Assembly (NCBI GenBank): GCA_003235605.1 | Contig: QJVU01000548.1 | Location: forward strand, 1-14,229 | Direction of reading: 5' to 3' | Origin: Planctomycetota bacterium | GTDB lineage: Bacteria > Planctomycetota > UBA1135 > UBA2386 | Length of the DNA: 14,229 bases | Part shown: piece by piece, positions 8,403 through 14,229 of the stretch | Layout: each line of letters opens with the position of its first letter | Position numbering within the stretch: position 1 is the first letter of the stretch | Translations under genes and position numbers: made by a program | The notes under the pieces: model-generated | Database searches by the model: none | What the model saw: only the letters and a program-made list of their open reading frames with translations | What the model was told of the DNA's origin: nothing

Positions 8403-9092
8403 TCAGACGATGTCGTTCGGCATCGCCAGAAAAGGTAGTTCCACGGGCTCCGGAACGCCCGTGTCCAGGCCGTCACAAACCCCTATCATCCCGAGAATTG
8501 GAGCCATCCGGCTCAGTTCCCTGAGGTTTGTGTAGACGACCACCCCGACCTCCTTCGGCCAGGGACAGATCACCAGCCCGGCCACCCGCAGATTCCGATT
8601 TCGGACCGCTTCCAGGGTCAAAGCCGTGTGGTTGAGGGTCCCGAGGGTCGGCCGGGTCGCGATCACCACCTGGGTCTCGGTTTCCTCCCCCAGGTCCTGG
8701 GCAAGGTCGGCCATGCTCCGCCCTGGCTCACCTTGCTCGGGTCGGGTCAGGGGCACCAGCAAGCCCCCGGCACCCTCCACGAGGAGCATGTCGCAGCCAC
8801 TGGCCAGCCGCTTCGCCGTCTCCAGCAGGAGTTCGTAGTCCACCCGCCTGCCCGCCTCCTCCGCGGCCACCACGGGCGCCAGCGCGGCGGGAAAGCGCTG
8901 CCCCTCCTCCACCTCGATCCCCGCCGCCGCGGCCACGAAGTCCGCGTCACCAGGCTCTCCTGGTCGGACTCCGGTCTGCACCGGTTTGAAGTAGCGCACC
9001 AGGCTCCCCTCGCGCCTACAGCGCTGCGCCAGGGCCGCCGCCGCGGTCGTCTTCCCGACGCCGGTGTCCGTGCCAGTGATGAAGTAGATCAT
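8403..9092 (-). CDS. bioD: Dethiobiotin synthetase BioD
   Basis: A 229-residue cytosolic enzyme that closes the ureido ring of 7,8-diaminopelargonate with CO2 and ATP to give dethiobiotin. The P-loop is ITGTDTGVGKTTAAAALAQ at residues 5-23. FKPVQTGVRPGEPGDAD carries the conserved Lys of the KPVxTG motif (about 36-52). VEGAGGLLVPLT (about 109-120) is the conserved glycine-rich motif, and LVICPWP is the late strand. The frame is open well upstream (to 9671), but the upstream part is the shadow of bioF. ATG at 9092 gives the usual BioD N-terminus, overlaps the bioF stop as ATGA, and has a strong GGAGG site. It is the last gene of the biotin operon; the next gene downstream is tetR of the efflux operon, 114 bp away. 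Confidence 0.95.
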   Translation of the reverse strand: MIYFITGTDTGVGKTTAAAALAQRCRREGSLVRYFKPVQTGVRPGEPGDADFVAAAAGIEVEEGQRFPAALAPVVAAEEAGRRVDYELLLETAKRLASGCDMLLVEGAGGLLVPLTRPEQGEPGRSMADLAQDLGEETETQVVIATRPTLGTLNHTALTLEAVRNRNLRVAGLVICPWPKEVGVVVYTNLRELSRMAPILGMIGVCDGLDTGVPEPVELPFLAMPNDIV

Positions 9093-10255
9093 GGTACCTC
9101 CCCCATGGCCGCGATCAGGCGATCCACCTGGGCCTCGCTGTGGCGTGCACTCAACGTCGCCCGCAGGCAGCCGGTATCCGGTGGCACTGCCGGCGGCCGG
9201 ATCGCCGGCACGAGGATGCCTTCCTTCAGCAACCTCTCCGTTTGTCGAACGGCTTCGGCGGGCCCACCCACCAGGACCGTCACGATGGCTGCTGCGGGTT
9301 CGGGCACCGGCAGCTGCCAGCCGTTGTCCCGCAGCCCCCTGGCCAACCGTTGCGCCAGGCTTCGGACCTTGACGACGCGCTCCGGTTCTTCGGTGAGGAT
9401 CTGCAAGGCAGTCTGCGCCGCGGCCACGCTGGTCGGCGGGAGGGCGGTGTCGAACATGAACCCCCGGCCTCGGTTGCGTAGCAGGTTGCAAAGCGCCGTG
9501 CTCCCACAGAGGAAGCCACCGGCGCTGCCCAGTGCCTTCGAGAGCGTGCCCATGATCACGTGAACCCGGTCCGTGAGTCCGAAGCGGGCCACACCACCGC
9601 GGCCCCCTTCCCCCACTGTGCCAAGGGCATGTGCCTCGTCCACCCACAGGATTGCACCGTGGCGCTCGCACGCAGCCACGATCTCCGGGAGAGGCGCCAG
9701 GTCCCCATCCATGGAAAACACCGAGTCCGTGACAACCAGCGCCCTCTGGTCGGGCTTGCGCCTGCTGGCCAGCTGCGTCTCCAGGTCGCCCACGTCCCGG
9801 TGCCCGTAGACATGTACCTCCGCCCTCGACAGCCGGCAGCCGTCGATGATCGAGGCATGGTTGCGGGCATCGGAGAGCACCATGTCACCCGACCCGAGAA
9901 GAGTGCCCATGGCCAGGTTGGCCATGTACCCGGACGACAGCACGACGCAATCCTCGGTGCCCATGAACCTGGCGAGGTGCTTCTCGAGGGCTTGGTGGAT
10001 GTCCATGTTGCCGGTGATGAGCCGCGAGGCTCCGGCACCTGCACCCCAGCGATAGACCGCATGGGCAACGGACTCACAGACCCGGGGATCGTGTGTCAGC
10101 CCGAGATAGTCGTTGGAGGCGAACAGCAGGAGGTCTTTGCCGTCGATGCTGGCAACGGGCTCCTGTGCACCCTGGAGCGTGCGCAGCCTGCGCAGCAGCC
10201 CGGCCTCCTCGAGAGCCTGGAGCTCGTCGGCGCAGAACCCCAGTGGGTCAGCCAC
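9089..10255 (-). CDS. bioF: 8-amino-7-oxononanoate synthase BioF (class II PLP enzyme)
   Basis: A 388-residue alpha-oxoamine synthase that condenses a pimeloyl thioester with L-alanine, releasing CO2, to form KAPA. Landmarks: FASNDYLGLTHDPRV (45-59); GAGAGASRLITGNMDIHQALE (71-91); the PLP-stacking His in DARNHASIIDG (H133); the cofactor Asp in WVDEAHALGTVG (D206); and the Schiff-base Lys in GTLSKALGSAGGF (K240). All catalytic residues are present and the length matches the family (about 385). 2-amino-3-ketobutyrate CoA ligase is the main lookalike, but the biotin context decides. The start is GTG at 10255; its GTGGCTGA overlaps the bioA stop by 8 bp and has a GAGGT ribosome site 5 nt upstream. 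The gene ends in an ATGA overlap with bioD. Confidence 0.95.
   Translation of the reverse strand: MADPLGFCADELQALEEAGLLRRLRTLQGAQEPVASIDGKDLLLFASNDYLGLTHDPRVCESVAHAVYRWGAGAGASRLITGNMDIHQALEKHLARFMGTEDCVVLSSGYMANLAMGTLLGSGDMVLSDARNHASIIDGCRLSRAEVHVYGHRDVGDLETQLASRRKPDQRALVVTDSVFSMDGDLAPLPEIVAACERHGAILWVDEAHALGTVGEGGRGGVARFGLTDRVHVIMGTLSKALGSAGGFLCGSTALCNLLRNRGRGFMFDTALPPTSVAAAQTALQILTEEPERVVKVRSLAQRLARGLRDNGWQLPVPEPAAAIVTVLVGGPAEAVRQTERLLKEGILVPAIRPPAVPPDTGCLRATLSARHSEAQVDRLIAAMGEVP
9097..9101 (-). promoter_or_regulatory. Ribosome binding site of bioD
   Basis: GGAGG on the minus strand, within GGGGGAGGTACC, lies 4 nt before the ATG at 9092, inside the end of bioF. It fixes the bioD start against the longer open frame. 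Confidence 0.65.
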
Positions 10256-11612
10256 GGCAGACCTCGGAAACTGCCGAATGCACGCCGGCCACCAGCTCGA
10301 TGAGCTCTTCTGGTTGGATCGCCAACGGCGGCATCAACACGATCACGTCCGCAAGGTTGCGCACGATCACGCCGTGCCTGCGAGCGGCACGGACGACCTT
10401 GGGACCCACCTGATCTTCTTCGGGGAAGGGCTCTCTCGTGGTCGTGTCCAGGACCAGCTCGATGCCCACCATGAAACCACGCTGGCGTATGTCACCCACG
10501 TGGGGATGCTCCCGCAGGGACTCCAGGCGCTCGCCGAGGAGCCGGATCTTGGGCTGCAGCCGCTCCAGGGTCTGCTCCTCCTCGAACACGTCCAGGTTGG
10601 CCAGCGCCGCAGCGCAGCAGAGCGGGTTGGCAGAATAGGTATGGCCGTGGTAGAGGGTCTTGTGTTCTTCAGGCGCGGCCAGGAAAGCCTCGAAGATTGC
10701 CTCTGTGGTCATCGTCGCCGACAGGGGCAGGTAGCCGGCGGTGATGCTCTTGGCAAGACAGAGGATGTCCGGTGCCACATCCTCGTGCTCACAGGCGAAC
10801 ATGCGTCCGGTCCTGCCGAAGCCCGTCGCGACTTCGTCCACGACCAGCAGGACACCGTGGCGTCGGCAGATCTCGGCAATCCTGCGGAGGTGTCCCTCTG
10901 CCGCCGTGAGGATGCCGGCGGCACCCTGCACCAGCGGCTCGACGATCACCGCTGCCACCTTGCCGGCGTTGACTGGAGCCTGGAGCACGTCTTCCAGCTT
11001 GTCGGCGCACTGCAGGCCACAGGCGGGCTCGTTCCTGCACAGCTCGCACCGATACCGGTTGGGCGAGGGAATCGACTCGGTGGCGAACAACAGGGGCTTG
11101 AACGTGTCATGGAAGCGATCGATGCCGCCTACGGAGACCGCGCCGATGGTGTCGCCGTGGTACGCGCCCTCCAGGCGCACGAAACGGTCTCGTTCCTCGC
11201 CGCGGTTCCGCCAGTAGGAGTAGGCCATCTTCAAGGCCACCTCCACGGCGGCGGCACCGTTCTCCGAGTAGAAGACCCGGGTCAGATCTCCCGGCGCGAT
11301 CTCCACGAGCCGCCTCGCCAGCTCGATGGCCGTCGGATGCGTCAGCCCCAGGAACGTGGAGTGGGCCAGCGCCGAGAGCTGCTTCCGGATCGCAGCATCG
11401 ATCCGGGGGTGCTGGTGGCCATGCACGTTCACCCAGAGCGACGACACGCCGTCGATGTAGCGGTTGCCCTCGGTATCGATCAGCTGGCAGCCCTCACCAC
11501 GCTCGATGATCAGGGGCTCCTCCTCGAGCCAGACCTGCATCGGCGTGAACGGATGCCAGACGTGCCGGTGGTCCAGTTCGCCGAGCCTGCGGTTGCGGCC
11601 CAGGCTGCTCAT
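10248..11612 (-). CDS. bioA: Adenosylmethionine-8-amino-7-oxononanoate aminotransferase BioA
   Basis: A 454-residue class III PLP aminotransferase that converts KAPA to 7,8-diaminopelargonate. Landmarks: HVWHPFTPMQVW near the start (17-28), typical of BioA; YIDGVSSLWVNVHGHQHP (52-69); FYSENGAAAVEVALKMA (114-130); YHGDTIGAVSVGG (151-163); the cofactor Asp in VVDEVATGFGRTGRMF (D259); and the PLP Lys in LCLAKSITAGYLPLS (K288). The YHGDTIGAVSVGG region resembles the Bacillus-type branch, some of which use lysine instead of S-adenosylmethionine as amino donor, so the donor should be treated as open. A four-cysteine cluster (C189, C192, C198, C202) sits in a loop after SIPSPNRYR. The ATG at 11612 overlaps the bioB stop (ATGA); the 3' end overlaps bioF by 8 bp. 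Confidence 0.94.
   Translation of the reverse strand: MSSLGRNRRLGELDHRHVWHPFTPMQVWLEEEPLIIERGEGCQLIDTEGNRYIDGVSSLWVNVHGHQHPRIDAAIRKQLSALAHSTFLGLTHPTAIELARRLVEIAPGDLTRVFYSENGAAAVEVALKMAYSYWRNRGEERDRFVRLEGAYHGDTIGAVSVGGIDRFHDTFKPLLFATESIPSPNRYRCELCRNEPACGLQCADKLEDVLQAPVNAGKVAAVIVEPLVQGAAGILTAAEGHLRRIAEICRRHGVLLVVDEVATGFGRTGRMFACEHEDVAPDILCLAKSITAGYLPLSATMTTEAIFEAFLAAPEEHKTLYHGHTYSANPLCCAAALANLDVFEEEQTLERLQPKIRLLGERLESLREHPHVGDIRQRGFMVGIELVLDTTTREPFPEEDQVGPKVVRAARRHGVIVRNLADVIVLMPPLAIQPEELIELVAGVHSAVSEVCRG
10261..10265 (-). promoter_or_regulatory. Ribosome binding site of bioF
   Basis: GAGGT on the minus strand, 5 nt before the GTG at 10255, inside the end of bioA. It supports the unusual GTG start. 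Confidence 0.55.
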
Positions 11613-12655
11613 GTCTGGCGCGCCGGCCGGGCATGGGCGCCGGCAGCATCCACGATGAAGCGTCCCTCTCCCGGACCGTCGGCAACGGGCATGCCCAGGG
11701 CGTCCAACATGGTCCTGTCCTCGGCGGGTCCCCGTCCGAGGGTCGTGAGGTAGTTGCCGACGATCAGAGCGTTGGCGCCGGCGTACATGCCCATCGCCTG
11801 GAGCTCACCAAGGACCTTCTCCCGTCCGCCGGCCAGCCGCAGCCAGGTACCTGGCAGGATCAAGCGGAACAGGGCAATGGCCTGCAGCGCCTCCCGGGGG
11901 CTGAGCATCCCGCGACCCGCCATGGGAGTACCGGGGCGGGGATCCAGGAAGTTGATGGGCACCTCACAGGGATCCAGGTCCCGCAACTCGAAGGCGAAGT
12001 CGATCCGTTCCTCGAGAGTCTCCCCCATCCCCAGGATGCCGCCGCAGCAGAGCTCCATGCCAGCCTCCTTGGCCAGCCTGCAGGTGTCGACGCGCTCTTC
12101 CCACGTATGGGTGGTGCAGATCTCGGGGAACCGTGCTCGCGGCGCCTCCAGGTTGTGGTTGTAGCGCTTGATGCCCGCAGCGGCCAGGCGCTGTGCCTGC
12201 TCGGGTTCCAGGATGCCCAGGGAGCAGGCGATCTCGAGACCGGTCTCGTTCCTGATCAACTCGGCGGCTTCGAGCACGCGGTTCAGGAGCCGTTCGTCGG
12301 GACCACGCACCGCGACCACGATACAGAACTGGGTGGCGCCGGCTTCCCGTGTCTCCCGTGCCGCCTGGAGCATCTCGTCGTCGTCCAGGAAGGGATACAC
12401 ATCGATGTCGGTGCTGAACCTCGCCGACTGGGAGCAGAAGGCGCAGTCCTCGGGGCAAGCTCCGGACTTGGCATTGATGAGGCTCTCGAGCTCCACCTCC
12501 GGGCCTCGCCAGGCCAGGCGGACGTTGTGAGCCAGGGCAATCAGCTCAGGGAGTTGTTCCAGGGGAAGGTGCGCGACGTCCAGGGCTTCCTGCCTGGTCA
12601 GGAGCCTCTTCTCTTGGAGCAGCGCGCGTTCGGCAACGGCCAGGGGGGTGGGCAT
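11609..12655 (-). CDS. bioB: Biotin synthase BioB (radical SAM)
   Basis: A 348-residue radical-SAM enzyme that inserts sulfur into dethiobiotin. The [4Fe-4S] cysteines are in GACPEDCAFCSQS (C67, C71, C74). Counterparts of the [2Fe-2S] ligands known from E. coli BioB are present: FCIVVAVRGPDE (Cys97 equivalent), EIACSLGIL (Cys128), MELCCGGILGMGE (Cys188) and LRLAGGR (Arg260). RYNHNLEAPRARF carries the YNHNL motif. The text around these motifs (RGPDERLL, CCGGILGMGE, NFLDPRPGTPMA, VGNYLTTLGR) is closer to actinobacterial BioB than to the E. coli type. The frame is open to 12715, but ATG at 12655 gives the usual N-terminus and begins 4 bp after the upstream gene's stop; no clear ribosome site is seen, so coupling is likely. 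It ends in an ATGA overlap with bioA. Confidence 0.95.
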   Translation of the reverse strand: MPTPLAVAERALLQEKRLLTRQEALDVAHLPLEQLPELIALAHNVRLAWRGPEVELESLINAKSGACPEDCAFCSQSARFSTDIDVYPFLDDDEMLQAARETREAGATQFCIVVAVRGPDERLLNRVLEAAELIRNETGLEIACSLGILEPEQAQRLAAAGIKRYNHNLEAPRARFPEICTTHTWEERVDTCRLAKEAGMELCCGGILGMGETLEERIDFAFELRDLDPCEVPINFLDPRPGTPMAGRGMLSPREALQAIALFRLILPGTWLRLAGGREKVLGELQAMGMYAGANALIVGNYLTTLGRGPAEDRTMLDALGMPVADGPGEGRFIVDAAGAHARPARQT

Positions 12656-12659
12656 GGGG

Positions 12660-13868
12660 TCAAGATAGCAGGGTCCCCAGGGCATCGGCCAACTTTCGGT
12701 ACTGCGGCTCCGCATTGTAGTACTGGGCGGAGATGCGCAGCAGCCGCTTGGGTGGCGCCGGCCAGGTCACGATCGGCACCTCGATGTGGTGTTCCTGGAA
12801 CAGGGTCTCCTGCAGGGGGTCGATCCCGAGGGCGTCGGGCCGCTCGGTTGTCTGGGCGTCGGGAATCGGCACTGCCGCCATGGACCCCACCATGGACTCG
12901 GGGCACGGGGGCTCGATTCCCAGGACCTCGCAGAGCATGGCGCGGCCCCCGAGCACGAGGTCCTTGTTCCGCTGGCGCAGGGCCGGCAGTCCGCCGGGCA
13001 GCAGACCGGAGAGGAACTCGATGGCCTTGGGGATCGTGAGCACAGCCGTCGGGTCGTGGGTCCCCGGCCAGTCGAACTCCAGGAGGAAGCGCGACCGGTC
13101 GGTGCGCGGCGAGTTGGCACCATGGCTGATGACGGTGGGTCGGATCTCCGGCTGCTTGTCTCGACGAACGTAGAGAAACGCCGCTCCCTTGGGGGTGCAG
13201 AGCCACTTGTGGCAGTTGCCGGTGTAGTAGGTGGGGGCCAGGTCGGTGATGTCCAGATCCACCTGGCCCGGGGCATGGGCGCCGTCCACCAGCGTGTCGA
13301 TGCCTCTCTCGTCGAGGGACCGCACGATCTGACGGATGGGCATCACCATCCCCGTGGGGCTGGCGATGTGGTCCACCATGGCCAGTCTCGTCCTGTCCGT
13401 CACCTTGGAGAGGATCGACCGCGTGCATTCCCCGGGTTCGTGGATGGGAAACGTCGTCTTCGCCACCACCACCTTCGCGCCGCTACGCTCGGCCACGAAG
13501 AGCAAGGCGTTCTTGCAGGCGTTGTAGGCGTGGTCGGTGGTCAGGATCTCGTCACCGGGCTGGAAGCGGAGGGAACGCACCACTGCGTTCACACCGCTGG
13601 TGGCGTTGGTCACGAAGGCGATGTCCTCGGCTGGCGCATGGACGAGGTTGGCCAACGCAGCCCGCGCATCGTCCAGCGCCTGCTCGTACTGGCGGAGAAA
13701 AAATGCAAGCGGCTCACGCTCCAGCTGCCGGCGCCAGCCGGCCTGCTCCTCGAGGATGGGCACGGGGCAGGCTCCGAAGGAGCCATGGTTCAGGAACGTG
13801 ATCTCGGGGTCGAGGGACCAGCGCATGGTGGGGCACCGATTGTCCCCGCAGTGTGCCTCCTCGGCCAC
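12660..13868 (-). CDS. Class V PLP enzyme, isopenicillin-N-epimerase / cysteine-lyase-like, heading the biotin operon
   Basis: A fold-type I PLP protein of the class V aminotransferase family, up to 402 residues. Landmarks: FLNHGSFGACP near the N-terminus; TNATSGVNAVVRSL (87-100) for phosphate binding; VDHIASPTGMVMPI (165-178); the cofactor Asp in LVDGAHAPGQVDLD (D195); and the Schiff-base Lys in GNCHKWLCTPKGAAF (K221). This pattern, with RISAQYYNAE near the C-terminus, fits the CefD-like subgroup, which includes epimerases and cysteine desulfhydrases. The mobile-loop cysteine of IscS/SufS-type persulfide-forming desulfurases is not evident. The start is GTG at 13868 (weak AAGG 2 nt upstream) or ATG at 13826; both leave the core intact. 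Its stop is 4 bp before bioB, so it is surely co-transcribed. The reaction cannot be assigned; amino-acid racemization, beta-elimination from cysteine, or transamination are all possible. Confidence 0.85.
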   Translation of the reverse strand: MAEEAHCGDNRCPTMRWSLDPEITFLNHGSFGACPVPILEEQAGWRRQLEREPLAFFLRQYEQALDDARAALANLVHAPAEDIAFVTNATSGVNAVVRSLRFQPGDEILTTDHAYNACKNALLFVAERSGAKVVVAKTTFPIHEPGECTRSILSKVTDRTRLAMVDHIASPTGMVMPIRQIVRSLDERGIDTLVDGAHAPGQVDLDITDLAPTYYTGNCHKWLCTPKGAAFLYVRRDKQPEIRPTVISHGANSPRTDRSRFLLEFDWPGTHDPTAVLTIPKAIEFLSGLLPGGLPALRQRNKDLVLGGRAMLCEVLGIEPPCPESMVGSMAAVPIPDAQTTERPDALGIDPLQETLFQEHHIEVPIVTWPAPPKRLLRISAQYYNAEPQYRKLADALGTLLS

Positions 13869-13980
13869 TACCTTGCGCTCCGCTCCTCACTTGCTTCTGC
13901 GGCGCGCCGGGCAAGATCGAGCGTCTTGGCATCGTGCGCTCCCGGGGCAATCCTGGCGGCATTGTCCCATCCAAAAGGCG

Positions 13981-14025
13981 GCCGCACACCGCTGTCCCCT
14001 TCCGGGGGGTTTTGCGGTGTGCGGC
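13981..14025 (-). terminator. Nested-hairpin transcription terminator
   Basis: A perfect 12-bp inverted repeat (GCCGCACACCGC at 13981-13992, its complement at 14014-14025) encloses a 21-base loop that holds a second small stem (CCCC-TTCC-GGGG). It begins 13 bases after the stop of the minus-strand gene at 14039. Read on the minus strand it is followed by a short T-run (CGCCTTTT), absent on the plus-strand side. That fits an intrinsic terminator of the upstream gene, though the T-run is weak. Between it and the class V gene (13869-13980) I see no gene I trust, no clear promoter and no BirA- or BioR-type operator. Confidence 0.65.
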
Positions 14026-14038
14026 GAACCCAGCCCGT

Positions 14039-14229
14039 CTAGGGTCTGGCCATGCGCGCGTCAGATACCACGATCCCAAGCGCATTGGCTCTGGCGTCAA
14101 AAACCATCCACTGGGTGTAGACGGACACGCCCTTCGCATTGGCAGGGACGGCGATCGGGATGGTCGCGCTGTACGCTGGCGCAACGGGCAGAACCGCAAC
14201 TGGATTCACGAACAGCGAGCATCCAGGAG
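14039..14229 (-). CDS. C-terminal end of a probable secreted protein, N-terminus beyond the window
   Basis: One minus-strand frame is open from the window edge to a TAG at 14039-14041, giving about 62 residues. It reads GCSLFVNPVAVLPVAP, then a short linker with a TIPIAVPANAKG strand pair, then VYTQWMVFDARANALGIVVS and DARMARP at the end. Regular hydrophobic beta-strands, one Cys after Gly, Gln-Trp in the middle and a Ser-Asp-Ala close are what I recall as a recurrent C-terminal module of large secreted proteins in Planctomycetota and some marine lineages. The N-terminal part, which would reveal function, is outside the window. The hairpin 13 bases downstream supports a real gene end. The frame is real by its coherent ending rather than by length, so confidence is moderate. 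Confidence 0.65.
   Translation of the reverse strand, partial: PGCSLFVNPVAVLPVAPAYSATIPIAVPANAKGVSVYTQWMVFDARANALGIVVSDARMARP

Noticed and set aside
9093..9671. N-terminal extension of bioD to a 422-residue protein
   Set aside because: The extra 193 residues are Arg/Gly/Pro-rich and lie out of frame over bioF; the GGAGG site and P-loop fix the start at 9092.
10113..11753. 546-residue plus-strand open frame opposite bioA and the start of bioF
   Set aside because: Low-complexity His/Gln/Arg-rich translation with no motifs; bioA on the other strand has every catalytic residue, so this is a GC-driven antisense shadow.
11633..13039. 468-residue plus-strand open frame opposite bioB and the class V gene
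   Set aside because: Spans two real genes on the opposite strand, without motifs.
13869..13980. Possible biotin-repressor operator (BirA or BioR type) upstream of the biotin operon
   Set aside because: No TTGTAAACC/GGTTTACAA or TTATMKATAA-like palindrome found in the leader.
13868..13987. 39-codon minus-strand open frame (GTG start) ending one base into the class V gene's GTG start
   Set aside because: The frame is coherent (GWDNAARIAPGAHDAK in the middle) and TAG/GTG coupling is tempting, but it starts inside the terminator stem, has no ribosome site, and its third-position GC is unremarkable. It could be a leader peptide; not enough to call.
12786..14042. 418-residue plus-strand open frame opposite the class V enzyme
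   Set aside because: Composition is that of an antisense frame, and it runs through the terminator hairpin; no recognizable domain.

Overview
The window is GC-rich bacterial DNA carrying two tightly packed minus-strand operons, flanked by two genes cut by the window edges. The source is probably a Gram-negative bacterium. The evidence is a complete envelope-spanning RND efflux system with an outer-membrane lipoprotein, and a CHASE8-type sensor kinase. The partial gene at the right edge ends in a Gly-Cys...Gln-Trp...Ser-Asp-Ala C-terminal module that I associate with secreted proteins of Planctomycetota (Poly30/Saltatorellus-like) and some other marine lineages. Planctomycetota is my leading guess and Myxococcota or a related phylum the alternative; this is pattern memory, not a search result.

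Layout from left to right. Positions 3-1763 (+) hold the 3' part of a membrane sensor histidine kinase (CHASE8 remnant, TM, HAMP, PAS, unusual HNxGN dimerization/phosphoacceptor helix, HATPase). It runs convergently into, and overlaps by 26 bp, the last gene of the first minus-strand operon. That operon reads (from 8288 down to 1738) tetR, then a TolC/NodT-type outer-membrane lipoprotein, then an HlyD-type periplasmic adaptor, then an AcrB-like RND pump. Every junction is a 4-8 bp start/stop overlap. In front of tetR lie two abutting 14-bp palindromes, GAAAC-N4-GTTTC and CAAAC-N4-GTTTG. They match the operator form known for the fatty-acid-responsive repressor PsrA, and the TetR protein itself looks PsrA-like.

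The second minus-strand operon (from 13868 down to 8403) is a biotin cluster: a class V (isopenicillin-N-epimerase/cysteine-lyase-like) PLP enzyme, then bioB, bioA, bioF and bioD. bioB starts 4 bp after the PLP gene, and the rest are joined by 4-8 bp overlaps. It covers the last four steps, pimeloyl thioester to biotin; pimeloyl-forming genes (bioC/H, bioW, bioI) are not present here. The class V enzyme at the head is not a standard biotin gene. A role in sulfur supply to BioB is an attractive but unproven idea.

At the right edge, 14039-14229 (-) is the end of a secreted-protein gene, followed by a strong nested hairpin (13981-14025) that probably terminates it and insulates the biotin operon. 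No RNA genes, insertion sequences, CRISPR arrays or prophage features were seen. The kinase/pump half is visibly less GC-rich than the biotin half.
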